A DNA stretch of 64,000 bases from the NCBI GenBank assembly GCA_937868765.1, contig CALMNL010000011.1, positions 186,001-250,000 on the forward strand, given 5' to 3'. The translations under genes and the position numbers were made by a program. This document shows positions 36,656 through 45,510 of this stretch, in pieces; the stretch's first letter is position 1; each line of letters starts with the position of its first letter. The DNA comes from an uncultured Desulfatitalea sp. GTDB taxonomy: Bacteria > Desulfobacterota > Desulfobacteria > Desulfobacterales > Desulfosarcinaceae. Under the pieces are notes generated by a model. That model had not been told where the DNA came from, made no database searches, and was given only the letters and a program-made list of their open reading frames with translations.

Positions 36656-37855
36656 ATGCTTCTGAGAGACAGCATATCTCTTTCCCTGAATGCGGTGGTG
36701 AGCCACCGCCTGCGCAGTTTCCTCACCGCGCTGGGGATCGCCGTGGGCATTGCCGCGGTGGTGCTGCTCACCTCCCTGGGCGAGGGAATCCATCGTTACG
36801 TCTTGTCCGAATTCACCCAGTTCGGCACCAATCTGATCGGTATCACCCCAGGCAAGATCAACACCACCGGGTTCTCCGGCGGCGTGATCAGCAATGTGCG
36901 GCCGCTGAGCCTGGCCGATGCCCTGGCCCTGGAGCGGCTGCCCCGGGTGATTGCCACCGTGCCGGTGATCCAGGGCAATGCGGCCGTGGAGTTCGAGCAG
37001 CGCAGCCGCCGGACCTACGTTTTCGGTGTAGGCGCCGCTGCACCGCAGGTGTGGCAGATCAAAGTGGCCCAGGGGCGGTTTCTGCCCGCGGACGACCCCC
37101 GCACGGCGCGGGCCTTCGTAGTGCTGGGCAGCAAGGTCAAAAACGAGCTTTTCGGCGTGCAGAACCCCCTGGGGCAGCGACTGCGCATCGGCAGCGAGCA
37201 GTACCGCATCGTGGGCGTGATGGAATCCAAGGGCCAGATGCTGGGTTTCGACCTGGATGATGCGGTCTACATCCCGGCCGGGAGGGCCATGGCGCTTTTC
37301 AACCGCAACAGCCTGATGGAGATCGACCTGCTCTACGCGGCCGGCAGCAATTCCAAAGATGTAGCCCGTCGGGTCAAGCAGCTGCTCATCAGTCTGCATG
37401 GGGATGAGGATTTTACCGTGGTCACCCAGGACCAGATGCTGGATGTCCTGGGCTCGGTGCTCAATATCCTTACCCTGGCAGTGGGCGCCCTGGGCGGCAT
37501 TTCGCTGCTGGTGGGAGGGGTGGGCATTCTCACGATCATGACCATCGCCGTCCATGAACGCACCGCCGAGATCGGCCTGCTGCGGGCCCTGGGCGCCGGT
37601 CGCGGCCAGGTGCTGGCCCTCTTCATCGGTGAAGCCACCGTCCTCTCCGGATTGGGCGGTCTGGCCGGTCTGTTGATCGGTGCGGGCGGCGCCTGGGTGC
37701 TGGGCCAGCTCGTGCCCGCCCTGCCGACCCATACGCCGTGGCGCTATGTCGTATTCGCCGAATTGCTGGCCGTTTTCATCGGGCTTCTGGCCGGTGTCTG
37801 GCCGGCCCGCCACGCCGCCCGCCTGGACCCCATCGAAGCCTTGCGGGCCGAGTGA
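36656..37855 (+). CDS. FtsX/MacB-type ABC permease, second copy
   Basis: A 399-residue paralogue of the upstream permease with the same layout: first helix with ALGIAVGIAAVVLLTSLGEGIHRYV, a periplasmic MacB domain with GRFLPADDPRTARAFVVLG, three C-terminal helices and the GLLRALGAGRGQVLALFIGEA coupling region. The 55-base spacer before it is AT-rich with weak AAGAAAG ribosome sites, unlike the coupled genes before it, so its expression may be lower. The two copies could form a heterodimer, or this copy could be a duplicate in divergence. Confidence 0.92.
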   Translation: MLLRDSISLSLNAVVSHRLRSFLTALGIAVGIAAVVLLTSLGEGIHRYVLSEFTQFGTNLIGITPGKINTTGFSGGVISNVRPLSLADALALERLPRVIATVPVIQGNAAVEFEQRSRRTYVFGVGAAAPQVWQIKVAQGRFLPADDPRTARAFVVLGSKVKNELFGVQNPLGQRLRIGSEQYRIVGVMESKGQMLGFDLDDAVYIPAGRAMALFNRNSLMEIDLLYAAGSNSKDVARRVKQLLISLHGDEDFTVVTQDQMLDVLGSVLNILTLAVGALGGISLLVGGVGILTIMTIAVHERTAEIGLLRALGAGRGQVLALFIGEATVLSGLGGLAGLLIGAGGAWVLGQLVPALPTHTPWRYVVFAELLAVFIGLLAGVWPARHAARLDPIEALRAE

Positions 37856-37884
37856 AAAGGGTTTCAGGACCTTGAAAATCGGGG

Positions 37885-37913
37885 TTGTCAACTTTCGTCG
37901 GGCCTCCTATAGT
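37885..37913 (+). promoter_or_regulatory. Sigma70-type promoter for the zinc-ribbon/FGE-fold protein gene
   Basis: TTGTCA at 37885-37890 and TATAGT at 37908-37913 are separated by exactly 17 bases, each one mismatch from consensus. The predicted start near 37920 leaves a leader of about 57 nt to the ATG at 37977. It lies past the permease stop, so the next gene can be transcribed separately from the exporter. Confidence 0.65.
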
Positions 37914-37976
37914 GCAGCAGCCAAGGTATTCAGAATTTAGGAGCAGTTGATTCAATATGGTCATGCGGATCGAGGT

Positions 37977-38948
37977 ATGAGCCAAACGCCCCCGCCCTCT
38001 GTTTGTCCCGGCTGCCATGAGCCGGTCCAGTCCCACTGGCGCATCTGCCCGATGTGTGAAACCCGCTTGCAGGCCCTGGTCTGTCCGGCCTGCGCCGAAC
38101 CGGTCAAGGAGAACTGGAAGCGCTGCCCCAATTGCGAGGCGCCGCTGCTCTGCCCCCACTGCCGGCGCCGTCTGGCCAGGGGGCAAACGACCTGCCCCCA
38201 ATGCGGCCCCCAGGAGCAATCGATTGAACCTGTGCAAGCGGCTGCCCATTTCACCGATGCCATCTGCGGCATCGAGATGGTGCGCGTCCCCGGCGGCTGT
38301 TTCCAGATGGGCGACACTTTCGGACAGGGCATGCCCACCGAACAGCCGGTGCGCGCCGTGACGCTCGACGATTACTACATGGGGCGGTTCGTGGTCACCC
38401 AGGGGCAGTGGCTGCGTCTGGTGCCGGAGAATCCATCCAGACACGTGGATCCGAAGCGTCCGGTGGAACAGGTGGATTGGGAGCAGGCGGTGGCGTTCGC
38501 CCGCCACTTGACCGAAGCCCATCAGGGCCGTTATCGTTTCGACCTGCCCAGCGAGGCCCAGTGGGAGTATGCGGCCCGCAGCGGCGGCAAACAGGAACTC
38601 TATGCCGGCGGCGACCGCATCGACGCCCTGGCCTGGTACGAAGCCAACAGCCAGGGGCAGACCCAGCCGGTGGGGACCAAGGCGCCCAATGGTTTAGAGC
38701 TCTACGATATGAGCGGTAACGTGTGGGAGTGGTGCCGGGACCATTTCGTCGAAGATGCCTACAGCCGGCCCGGCGGAAGAAATCCCGTGGTGACGGCCAA
38801 GACCCCCGACCGTGTCATCCGCGGCGGCAGTTGGCACCTGGACGCCTGGAGCGCCCGCTGCGCCCGGCGATTCAGTTGCCCCCAGGATTTCTTCGGACCG
38901 GGCCTGGGATTCAGATTGGTGATGACGCCGTCGCCGTCCGGCGGATAG
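37977..38948 (+). CDS. Three zinc ribbons fused to a formylglycine-generating-enzyme-like (FGE-sulfatase) domain
   Basis: A 323-residue cytoplasmic protein (no signal). Three CxxC-type ribbons span residues 9 to 82 (CPGC...CPMC, CPAC...CPNC, CPHC...CPQC), followed by an FGE-sulfatase domain with MVRVPGGCFQMGDTFG, FDLPSEAQWEYAARSG, MSGNVWEWCRDHF and RGGSW...GFRLV. The two active-site cysteines of true FGE, which follow the RGGS motif, appear to be absent (GGSWHLDAW), so it is unlikely to make formylglycine. The ATG at 37977 has only a modest ribosome site; a TTG at 37947 is possible. It follows the exporter and may act in signalling or modification. Confidence 0.85.
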   Translation: MSQTPPPSVCPGCHEPVQSHWRICPMCETRLQALVCPACAEPVKENWKRCPNCEAPLLCPHCRRRLARGQTTCPQCGPQEQSIEPVQAAAHFTDAICGIEMVRVPGGCFQMGDTFGQGMPTEQPVRAVTLDDYYMGRFVVTQGQWLRLVPENPSRHVDPKRPVEQVDWEQAVAFARHLTEAHQGRYRFDLPSEAQWEYAARSGGKQELYAGGDRIDALAWYEANSQGQTQPVGTKAPNGLELYDMSGNVWEWCRDHFVEDAYSRPGGRNPVVTAKTPDRVIRGGSWHLDAWSARCARRFSCPQDFFGPGLGFRLVMTPSPSGG

Positions 38949-38994
38949 GTCCGCCGCAGCGGTTGATGGCCCAAAATAGGAGCAGAGGAGCAGC

Positions 38995-40869
38995 ATGGGC
39001 GAGACATTTACCATCAGGAACCTGGCCGACATCGAAGCCATCGAAAAGGTACCCATTTCCCAGAGGATCAAGGCCCGGAGCACCTATGAACTGATCGGCG
39101 CCGGCGCGGCCATCAATCCCGAAGCCATCGCCATGAGCTTCATCGCCGACGGTGAGAAGTACCAGACGCCCCTTCGGGTGACCTACGGCCAGTTCATGGC
39201 CAAGATCCGCCAGACGGCCAACATGCTGGCCGATCTGGGCGTGGGGCCCAAGGATGTGGTCACGTACCTGCTGCCCAATCTGCCCCAGACCCATTTCGTC
39301 CTGTGGGGCGCCGAAACCGCAGGCATCGCCAACCCCATCAACCCCATGCTGGAAGCAGGCGTCATCAAGGAGATCTGCCAGGCGGCCGGCACCAAGGTGC
39401 TCGTCGCGCTGGGGGATATGCCCGGCAGCGACATCTGGCCCAAGGTGGAAGCGATTCGCAAGTCGATTCCCAGCCTCAAGGCCGTGGTGCGGGTGATGGG
39501 GCCCTCGAATACTGCCGACGGTATTTACGGCTACGAGGAGACCGTGGAACGATACGCCGGCGACCGTCTCACCTTCGACCGGGTCATCGATCCCGAAGAC
39601 ATCGCCTCACTCTACCATACCGGCGGCACCACCGGCCGGCCCAAGCTGGCCATGCGCAGCCACTTCAACGAGGTGGCCTTGAGCTGGGATCTCATGGCGG
39701 CCACTTCCATGCAGCCCGGCGATCCGGTCATGGTGGGGCTGCCGCTGTTCCACTGCAACGGCACCTGCGTCACCGGTCTGCTGCCCTTCTCCCTGGGCGG
39801 CGAGGTGGTGATCCTTTCGGCGGCCGGCTATCGCAACCCCTCCATCATGAAGAACTTCTACAAGATCGTGGCGCACTTCAGGCCGGTCTTCTTCTCTTGC
39901 GTGCCCACGGTACTGTCGGTGCTGCTGGACATTCCCGTGGCCGGCGCCGATATCTCTTCCCTGCGCTACCTGATCTGCGGGGCCGCCCCCCTGAGCGTCG
40001 AACTCTTCCGCCGATTCGAGGCCCATTCGGGCATGAAGATCCTCGAAGGTTACGGCCTGACCGAATCCACCTGCGCTTCGTGCGTGAATCCCAAGGATGG
40101 CGAACGCAAGATCGGCAGCATCGGCCTGCGCCTGCCCTACCAGCAGGTCAAGGTGATGATCCTCGACGGTCAAAACCGCTATGTCCGGGATGCCGCCGTG
40201 GACGAGATCGGCGTGGTGTGCATCAGCGGGCCCACGGCTTTCAAAGGGTATGTGGAAGAGCAGCACAACAAAGGCTTGTGGGTCAAACCGGGATGGTTCA
40301 GCACCGGCGACATGGGCCGCATGGACAAGGACGGTTTCTTCTGGCTCACCGGCCGCCTGAAGGAGTTGATCATCCGCGGCGGGCACAATATCGATCCGGC
40401 CACCATCGAAGAGCCCCTGTACAAAATGGGGGGCATCAAGATGGCGGCGGCCGTGGGCCGGCCGGACGCTCACGCCGGCGAAGTGCCGGTGGCCTACGTG
40501 GAACTGGCCGAGGGGTCGAGCGTCACCGAAGCGGATATCGCTCAGTGGGCCGGCACTCACATCGGCGAGCGCGCTGCCGTGCCCAAGGAGATCTACATCG
40601 TGAAACAAATTCCGCTCACCGCCGTGGGCAAGATCTTCAAGCCGGCCCTGCGCTGGGATGCCGTCAAGCGGACTTACGCCAAGGAGCTGGTCGCGCTGGG
40701 GCCATTGGCGCAATCGGTGGAGATCTCCGTGAGCGAGGACAAGGTCCACGGCACTACCGCGGTGATCCGTATCCAGGCAGGAAAAGGTGCAGACCCCGAA
40801 AAGATCAAGAGCCGCGTGGCCGAACACCTGGCACGCTATACAGTGCACTACGACTTGGTCATCTCCTAG
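38995..40869 (+). CDS. AMP-forming acyl-CoA synthetase
   Basis: A 624-residue ANL-family synthetase with P-loop LYHTGGTTGRPKLA near residue 205, GYGLTESTCASCVNP, STGDMGRMD, and the hinge GRLKELIIRGGHNI. The catalytic Lys lies in TAVGKIFKPALRWD, followed by about 60 extra residues ending in a domain-like tail rather than stopping near the Lys. This extended form is typical of long-chain/branched acyl-CoA synthetases of anaerobes. Acid specificity is not predictable. It starts 46 bases after the FGE-like gene, and an unusual inverted repeat follows it. Confidence 0.93.
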   Translation: MGETFTIRNLADIEAIEKVPISQRIKARSTYELIGAGAAINPEAIAMSFIADGEKYQTPLRVTYGQFMAKIRQTANMLADLGVGPKDVVTYLLPNLPQTHFVLWGAETAGIANPINPMLEAGVIKEICQAAGTKVLVALGDMPGSDIWPKVEAIRKSIPSLKAVVRVMGPSNTADGIYGYEETVERYAGDRLTFDRVIDPEDIASLYHTGGTTGRPKLAMRSHFNEVALSWDLMAATSMQPGDPVMVGLPLFHCNGTCVTGLLPFSLGGEVVILSAAGYRNPSIMKNFYKIVAHFRPVFFSCVPTVLSVLLDIPVAGADISSLRYLICGAAPLSVELFRRFEAHSGMKILEGYGLTESTCASCVNPKDGERKIGSIGLRLPYQQVKVMILDGQNRYVRDAAVDEIGVVCISGPTAFKGYVEEQHNKGLWVKPGWFSTGDMGRMDKDGFFWLTGRLKELIIRGGHNIDPATIEEPLYKMGGIKMAAAVGRPDAHAGEVPVAYVELAEGSSVTEADIAQWAGTHIGERAAVPKEIYIVKQIPLTAVGKIFKPALRWDAVKRTYAKELVALGPLAQSVEISVSEDKVHGTTAVIRIQAGKGADPEKIKSRVAEHLARYTVHYDLVIS

Positions 40870-40880
40870 AAACTCCCAAA

Positions 40881-40942
40881 CCGCTGCTCCCGCCAAAGGC
40901 AAGCCCTGAACTGCCGGGTTTCCGCCTCTGCGGGAGCAGCGG
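40881..40942. repeat. 13-base perfect inverted repeat in the region after the acyl-CoA synthetase
   Basis: CCGCTGCTCCCGC at 40881-40893 and its exact complement at 40930-40942 are separated by 36 bases that contain a smaller partial stem. It starts 12 bases past the stop at 40869. There is no T-run after it, so a simple intrinsic terminator is unlikely; it may stabilise mRNA ends or be a REP-like element. Confidence 0.55.
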
Positions 40943-41126
40943 ACAGCCTGTGAAACGGTCTCCGGCCCGGGGTTCGGTTTTGCGGGTGCAATGGCGGGGA
41001 TTTTAATATATAGGAAACCGATCCGACGACCACATCGATGCCGACTCCGGCGGGCGCAGTCCGACAGGTGTCATATACAGGCATGTCGATTCACCAAGCA
41101 GATATTGAAGGGAAAAGGAGGAGATC

Positions 41127-42083
41127 ATGAAATTGTCGCGTGCATTGGCAGGATTGAGTCTCTTTTTGCTGCTGGCCATGGGGGCCGTGCCGGCCCAGGC
41201 CTATGACCTGCCGGCGGTGAACCTGGGGTTCACCAGTTTTCTGGACGGCGGGCCGCCGGCCGGGCCGGGGGTCTATTTTTCAGAATACATCCAGTATTAT
41301 ACATCCGACAAGTTCACCGATGAAAACGGTGATCGCTTGCTGCCGGATGCGGCCAACGAGGATTTGAGTGCCTGGATCAGCCTGACCCAGTTCATCTACC
41401 AGTCCGACCAGACCTTGCTGGCTGGCGGCAAGTGGGGCCTGGATGTCATCGTGCCCGTGGTAAGCTTTGACCTCGATTACGATTTCAATCCCGGTGGTTT
41501 CCCCGAAGACAACGGTACCGGCCTGGGCGACATCCTGATCGGGCCCTACCTGCAGTGGGACCCCATCATGGGCCCCAACGGCCCGCGCTTCATGCACCGG
41601 GTGGAGCTTCAGGTCATTCTGCCCACGGGCAAGTACGATGAGGACAAGGCGTTGAACCCCGGCAGCAACTTTTTCTCTTTCGATCCTTACTGGGCCGGCA
41701 CCCTGTTCATCACCCCGCACTGGACCGCATCCACCCGCATCCATTATTTGTGGAACGCCGAGAACGACGACCCCAATGTCCCCGGAGCCGACGACAGCCA
41801 GGCCGGCCAGGCGGTGCATCTCAATTTCGCCACCGAATACGAGGTCATCCCGCAGAAACTGCGGGTGGGCATCAACGGCTACTATCTCAAACAGGTCACC
41901 GATTTCCAGGTGGACGGCGAAGATGTGGATGACAGCCGGGAGCAGGTGTTCGGCATCGGCCCGGGCCTGCTGTGGCACATCAGCAAGGACGCCCACCTGT
42001 TCTTCAATACCTATTTCGAATCCATGGCCGAGAACCGACCCGAAGGGACCCGGCTCAATCTGCGCCTGGTATACCATTTCTAG
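41127..42083 (+). CDS. SphA-like outer-membrane protein (phenol meta-pathway family)
   Basis: A 318-residue exported beta-barrel with a signal peptide (cleavage after AQA near residue 25). Repeated amphipathic strands follow, including [14 protein letters not shown] and [13 protein letters not shown], and it ends in LRLVYHF with a C-terminal Phe typical of outer-membrane insertion. It matches the SphA/MetA-pathway transport family thought to let hydrophobic compounds cross the outer membrane. AAAAGGAGG precedes the ATG. It may admit substrate for the acyl-CoA synthetase upstream. Confidence 0.88.
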   Translation: MKLSRALAGLSLFLLLAMGAVPAQAYDLPAVNLGFTSFLDGGPPAGPGVYFSEYIQYYTSDKFTDENGDRLLPDAANEDLSAWISLTQFIYQSDQTLLAGGKWGLDVIVPVVSFDLDYDFNPGGFPEDNGTGLGDILIGPYLQWDPIMGPNGPRFMHRVELQVILPTGKYDEDKALNPGSNFFSFDPYWAGTLFITPHWTASTRIHYLWNAENDDPNVPGADDSQAGQAVHLNFATEYEVIPQKLRVGINGYYLKQVTDFQVDGEDVDDSREQVFGIGPGLLWHISKDAHLFFNTYFESMAENRPEGTRLNLRLVYHF

Positions 42084-42099
42084 CAAGCAGCGCTTTGCG

Positions 42100-42139
42100 A
42101 ATGAGAGAGGGGCGGGGATGTTCCCGCCCCTCTCTCATT
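42100..42139. terminator. 17-base perfect hairpin between convergent genes
   Basis: AATGAGAGAGGGGCGGG at 42100-42116 pairs exactly with 42123-42139 around a six-base loop. It lies 16 bases after the stop of the outer-membrane protein and 21 before the stop of the convergent MscS gene. No U-run flanks it, but its symmetry and placement suggest a bidirectional stop or mRNA-end stabiliser. Confidence 0.7.
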
Positions 42140-42160
42140 ATGTCGAGAAGGCCCGAATAC

Positions 42161-44275
42161 TTACACGGATGCCGATCCCTTGAGGATTTCGCCCGGACCC
42201 GGAGAAATCGTACGCAGGTGCACATCCCGCTGGGGAAAGGGAATCTCGATGCCGGCCTTGGCCAGTTCGTCGAAGATGGTGAAGTACAGGGAGCTGCGCA
42301 CCATGCGCTCGGGGGTCGTCTTGACGTTGATCCAGACCATCAGGTTGAAATTGATGGCGTTGTCCCCATAGGTGTCGAAACGCACCACGGGTGGTTTTTC
42401 TTTTGAGATAGTGGGTTCGGCCTGGGCGGCGGCCAGCAGAATGCGCTCCACTTCACGGGGATTGGCATTGTAGCTCACGCCCACCGGCACCGTGATGCAG
42501 ATCAAGGGAGAACCCAGGGAGTAGTTGACCAGGGTGCCGTTGACCAGTTCGGTATTGGGGATCAGGTACTCGATCCCCATGCGGGTGCGCACCTGGGTGG
42601 CGCGCAGGAAGATGTCCGTGACCATGCCCATGGTGCCCGAGACTTCGATCCAGTCCCCCTTGCGCAGCTTGCCGCCGAAGATCAGGGTGAAACCGCTGAT
42701 CAGATTGGCGGCAAAGGTCTGCAGGCCCATGCCGATGCCGATGCCGATGGCGCCGGCGAACACCAGCAGGAAGCGCAGGTCCAGTCCCACCACGTTCAAC
42801 GCCACCAGAAAACCGATGGCCAGCAGCAGATACTTGAGAAAGGTGTTCAGCGCGTATCCCAGGCCGGGTTCGATGCCCACGGCGGGGTAGATGCGGTAAT
42901 CCAGGTAGGCCTGGGAAAAGCGCGAGAGAAATACGAAGAAGACCACGATCAACGCAGCCTTGATGAACACCCACATGGTCACGCCGTTCTGGCCCAGCAT
43001 GAACACCGGAAAGGACATCATCTGTTCCAGCGGGCCCAAAAGCCCCAGCAGGTTGAGCACGATCATGACGGTTCCCAGGATCGTCCCATAGACCAGCAGA
43101 TTCTTGATCGAGCGGAAGGCCAGGTGGGCGGCCTCGTCTTCCGGGTCGGTGCGCTGGTGCCGGCGTTCCAGGGCGTTGATCGTCAGGTGATAGACCACCA
43201 TGATGAGCAGGTATGCGGCCACCGAAGACCAGATCTTGGCCAGCAGCACCTGGCCTAATGTCCGGTACCCCAGACTCCAGAGCAGCGCCAGCAACAAGGA
43301 CAGGACGATCAAGGGAAAGTAGAAGCGCCGGAAGATCCGCACGAATTTCTGATAGCTGCGCTGGGGCAGGTCGGGCAGCAGGGAGAGCAGCGCTTTCTTC
43401 TTGAGCGCCAGGAAGAACAGTGCCAGGACGATGGACAGGGAGATGGCGAAGCGCAGCAGGGATAGTACATCCTTGTCCAGTTTGAACGCCTCGGCCGACC
43501 AGAACAGACCGATGCCGAAGAGGATATAGAGCACTGTCAGGCGGGCGAAGCGAAAAATCGATTTGCCGTACTGGGCGGCGCCCTTGATCAGGCCATGGGT
43601 CAACAACTCCCGCAGCGATCCGATGATCAGATCGGCGATGACCCACAACCTGATGAGCCGGCCGGTGAGTTGGAACCAGGGCGCATCGTAATGCACCAGG
43701 GCATAGAGCAAGGAAAAGACCGCCAGCAAGATCAGGGGGAGCAAGGCATCGACCACCACCTGGATGGCCGGCAGGATATAAGGATAGATTTCCTTGGGGA
43801 TTCGGTTCTGGATCGGCAGGATTTTGTGTCGGATGCTCGACATCAAACGCTTTTTGCCGATGAGGCCGGAAACCAGCAGGGCAATGAAACTCATTACCAG
43901 CAGCGAGCTCACCAGGCCCAGCAGGCGCCCCTGTTCCGCGACTATTTCCATCCATTCCGGAAAGCGCAAGGGCAGTCTCAACAGCCATATGTTCAGCTTC
44001 GTGACCGTATTCCAATCGAAGCCCAGATCTTCTCGCTGGAAAAGGGAGCGCGCCTGTTTTTCCAGTTGTTTCCGAACTTCGCCGGCCTGGCGCGCCACGG
44101 CATTGCCCATGTCTTCAGAGAGACCGATCCTGGGCGAATCCTCCGGCTTTTCGGCGGCCTTTTCAGCCGCAACGGCCGCGGTGACAAGCGGTGCGGCCGA
44201 GAAGCAAAGGGTCAGGCAGACGCAACATGCACACAGTACCAGCCAGTAGGTTGTTTTATTCAGCGTTCGTTCCAT
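42161..44275 (-). CDS. Large MscS-family mechanosensitive channel
   Basis: A 704-residue channel with a signal peptide, a short extracytoplasmic region, about ten to eleven transmembrane helices and, near residue 530, the MscS pore-lining TM3 (FAGAIGIGIGMGLQTFAANLISGFTLIF). The beta domain (GGKLRKGDWIEVSGTMG) and an alpha/beta C-terminus follow. It is larger than small MscS (about 290) and shorter than MscK. It opens on membrane tension to release solutes. The ribosome site before the ATG is weak. It is convergent with the outer-membrane gene and divergent from a decayed depolymerase. Confidence 0.93.
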   Translation of the reverse strand: MERTLNKTTYWLVLCACCVCLTLCFSAAPLVTAAVAAEKAAEKPEDSPRIGLSEDMGNAVARQAGEVRKQLEKQARSLFQREDLGFDWNTVTKLNIWLLRLPLRFPEWMEIVAEQGRLLGLVSSLLVMSFIALLVSGLIGKKRLMSSIRHKILPIQNRIPKEIYPYILPAIQVVVDALLPLILLAVFSLLYALVHYDAPWFQLTGRLIRLWVIADLIIGSLRELLTHGLIKGAAQYGKSIFRFARLTVLYILFGIGLFWSAEAFKLDKDVLSLLRFAISLSIVLALFFLALKKKALLSLLPDLPQRSYQKFVRIFRRFYFPLIVLSLLLALLWSLGYRTLGQVLLAKIWSSVAAYLLIMVVYHLTINALERRHQRTDPEDEAAHLAFRSIKNLLVYGTILGTVMIVLNLLGLLGPLEQMMSFPVFMLGQNGVTMWVFIKAALIVVFFVFLSRFSQAYLDYRIYPAVGIEPGLGYALNTFLKYLLLAIGFLVALNVVGLDLRFLLVFAGAIGIGIGMGLQTFAANLISGFTLIFGGKLRKGDWIEVSGTMGMVTDIFLRATQVRTRMGIEYLIPNTELVNGTLVNYSLGSPLICITVPVGVSYNANPREVERILLAAAQAEPTISKEKPPVVRFDTYGDNAINFNLMVWINVKTTPERMVRSSLYFTIFDELAKAGIEIPFPQRDVHLRTISPGPGEILKGSASV

Positions 44276-44573
44276 AGAAACACCCCATTAAATCTCAAAG
44301 GAATATCCTCGGCGGCACATGGCCCCATAACCTGCGGATGAGGGCGCATACTATTCAATTGCTTCCAAGAGCGTCAACACAAGAGTGTGGTTCCGTCATC
44401 GGACCTGGTCCCCGGCCTTTTCTGAGGGCGGTTGCACCGGATTGAAATAATTTTTTAAAGTGTAATCTTTCAGGTGCGTTGTTTCGTCTCAAGGCCGCGG
44501 CAAGGCCGGTCGCCGGACCCGGCCGTGGGACAAGTTCGGCTTCAGTTCATAAAATCAAGCCCGATGCGAGTAG
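44276..44573. other. 298-base intergenic region before the depolymerase relic
   Basis: No convincing gene is seen between the MscS start at 44275 and the decayed reading frame beginning near 44574. The lost 5' part of the depolymerase gene would have been here; no homologous frame is recognisable, so it was probably deleted. The region presumably contains the promoter for the MscS gene, which I cannot place with confidence. Confidence 0.45.
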
Positions 44574-45047
44574 GCAGAGGGCGACCAGGAGGGGGTCATC
44601 ATCGTCTCCCCCCAGGGGATCAAGGGGCATTGGGACGACGGGCGCGGTGTGGTTTTCCAGAGATGCAACGATATCTCCCGGTTGGTTGACGTGGACTTCT
44701 TTCCCGGGCTCATCGATCAATTCATCGCCAGGGGCGAGACCGACCGCCGCCGCATCTACATCACCGGCTTATCCAACGGCGGCATGATGACCCATCGCCT
44801 CGGCATCGAGCTGTCCGACAAGCTGGCGGCCATCGCACCGGTGATTGCCAACATCCCCGCAAGGCTTGCCAACCGCAGACCGGCACGGCCGCTTTCGGTG
44901 CTGATCACGAACGGTACCGCGGATCCGATCATCCCCTGGGGCGGCGGCGAAATGCGCAAACTGGGGCGGGACTATGGCAAGGTCCTGTCCACGCCCGAAG
45001 ACGCGCCATCCAGCTCCGAAACGTTCTCTATGCTTTCGGGTCGTTGA
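44574..45047 (+). pseudogene. Truncated polyhydroxybutyrate-depolymerase-like (LpqC-family) relic
   Basis: The open frame after a TAG at 44571 reads as an internal piece of an LpqC/PHB-depolymerase-like esterase: VIIVSPQG, then WDDGRGVVFQR, then RRIYITGLSNGGMMTHR with the nucleophile elbow, then LITNGTADPIIPWGGGE with the catalytic Asp region. The signal peptide and N-terminal oxyanion strand are missing. The frame stops before the C-terminal catalytic His would appear and overlaps the convergent CBS-protein gene (end 45028). Both ends are lost, so it is a dead gene or fragment left by a deletion. Confidence 0.75.
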
Positions 45048-45510
45048 GCTTGGTAAAAAGGTGGTGATAGATGTCCGAGATATAGACGATTCCGACCGGC
45101 TTCTGGCCCTCGAGCACCGGCAGGCGGCGGTACTTGTTGCGCACCATGCGGTCGAGCAGCACCATCAGGTGTTCATCCGGTGAAGCCCAGACGACGTTGG
45201 TGCTCATGATTTGTTTGACTTTCTTTTTTTTGAGTTCGCTGACCAGATTGAGCAGTTGCCCCCGCCATTCAATCTCTTCGACCCTGAAGCCGAAATTCAG
45301 AAACGAGGGGCGTAAGTGGTAGAGGATGTCGAACATGGTGACGACGCCGGCCAATTCGCTGGAACTGTCCACGACGATGAGGCTGACTGTCTTGTGGCCC
45401 GTGGCCCGGACTCTGCCGTTCAAGATCATCTCGATGGCTTCGCTCGCCGGTGCACTGGAGTGAATCTTGTCGAATTCCTTCACCATGATGTCTCGCGCCA
45501 GAAATGTCAT
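45028..45510 (-). CDS. CBS-domain pair protein
   Basis: A 160-residue protein made of two CBS motifs: the first from about 4-70 (ARDIMVKEFDKIHSSAPASEAIEMIL...GVVTMFDILYHL), the second from about 98-155 (VKQIMSTNVVWASPDEHLMVLLDRMVRNKYRRLPVL...GIVYISDIYHHLF). CBS pairs bind adenosyl ligands (AMP, ATP, S-adenosylmethionine). GGAG lies before the ATG, and the gene overlaps the omega-amidase gene by four bases. Its placement in an operon with a methyltransferase and methionine-type aminotransferase suggests a SAM or adenylate sensor, which is inference. Confidence 0.9.
   Translation of the reverse strand: MTFLARDIMVKEFDKIHSSAPASEAIEMILNGRVRATGHKTVSLIVVDSSSELAGVVTMFDILYHLRPSFLNFGFRVEEIEWRGQLLNLVSELKKKKVKQIMSTNVVWASPDEHLMVLLDRMVRNKYRRLPVLEGQKPVGIVYISDIYHHLFTKLNDPKA

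Noticed and set aside
39303-41006. 567-codon frame overlapping the acyl-CoA synthetase
   Set aside because: It is a shadow in another frame of a clear ANL-family enzyme and has no recognisable domain.
44474-44689. 71-codon frame before the depolymerase relic
   Set aside because: Arg/Gly-rich shadow; the homologous frame is the one opening at 44574.
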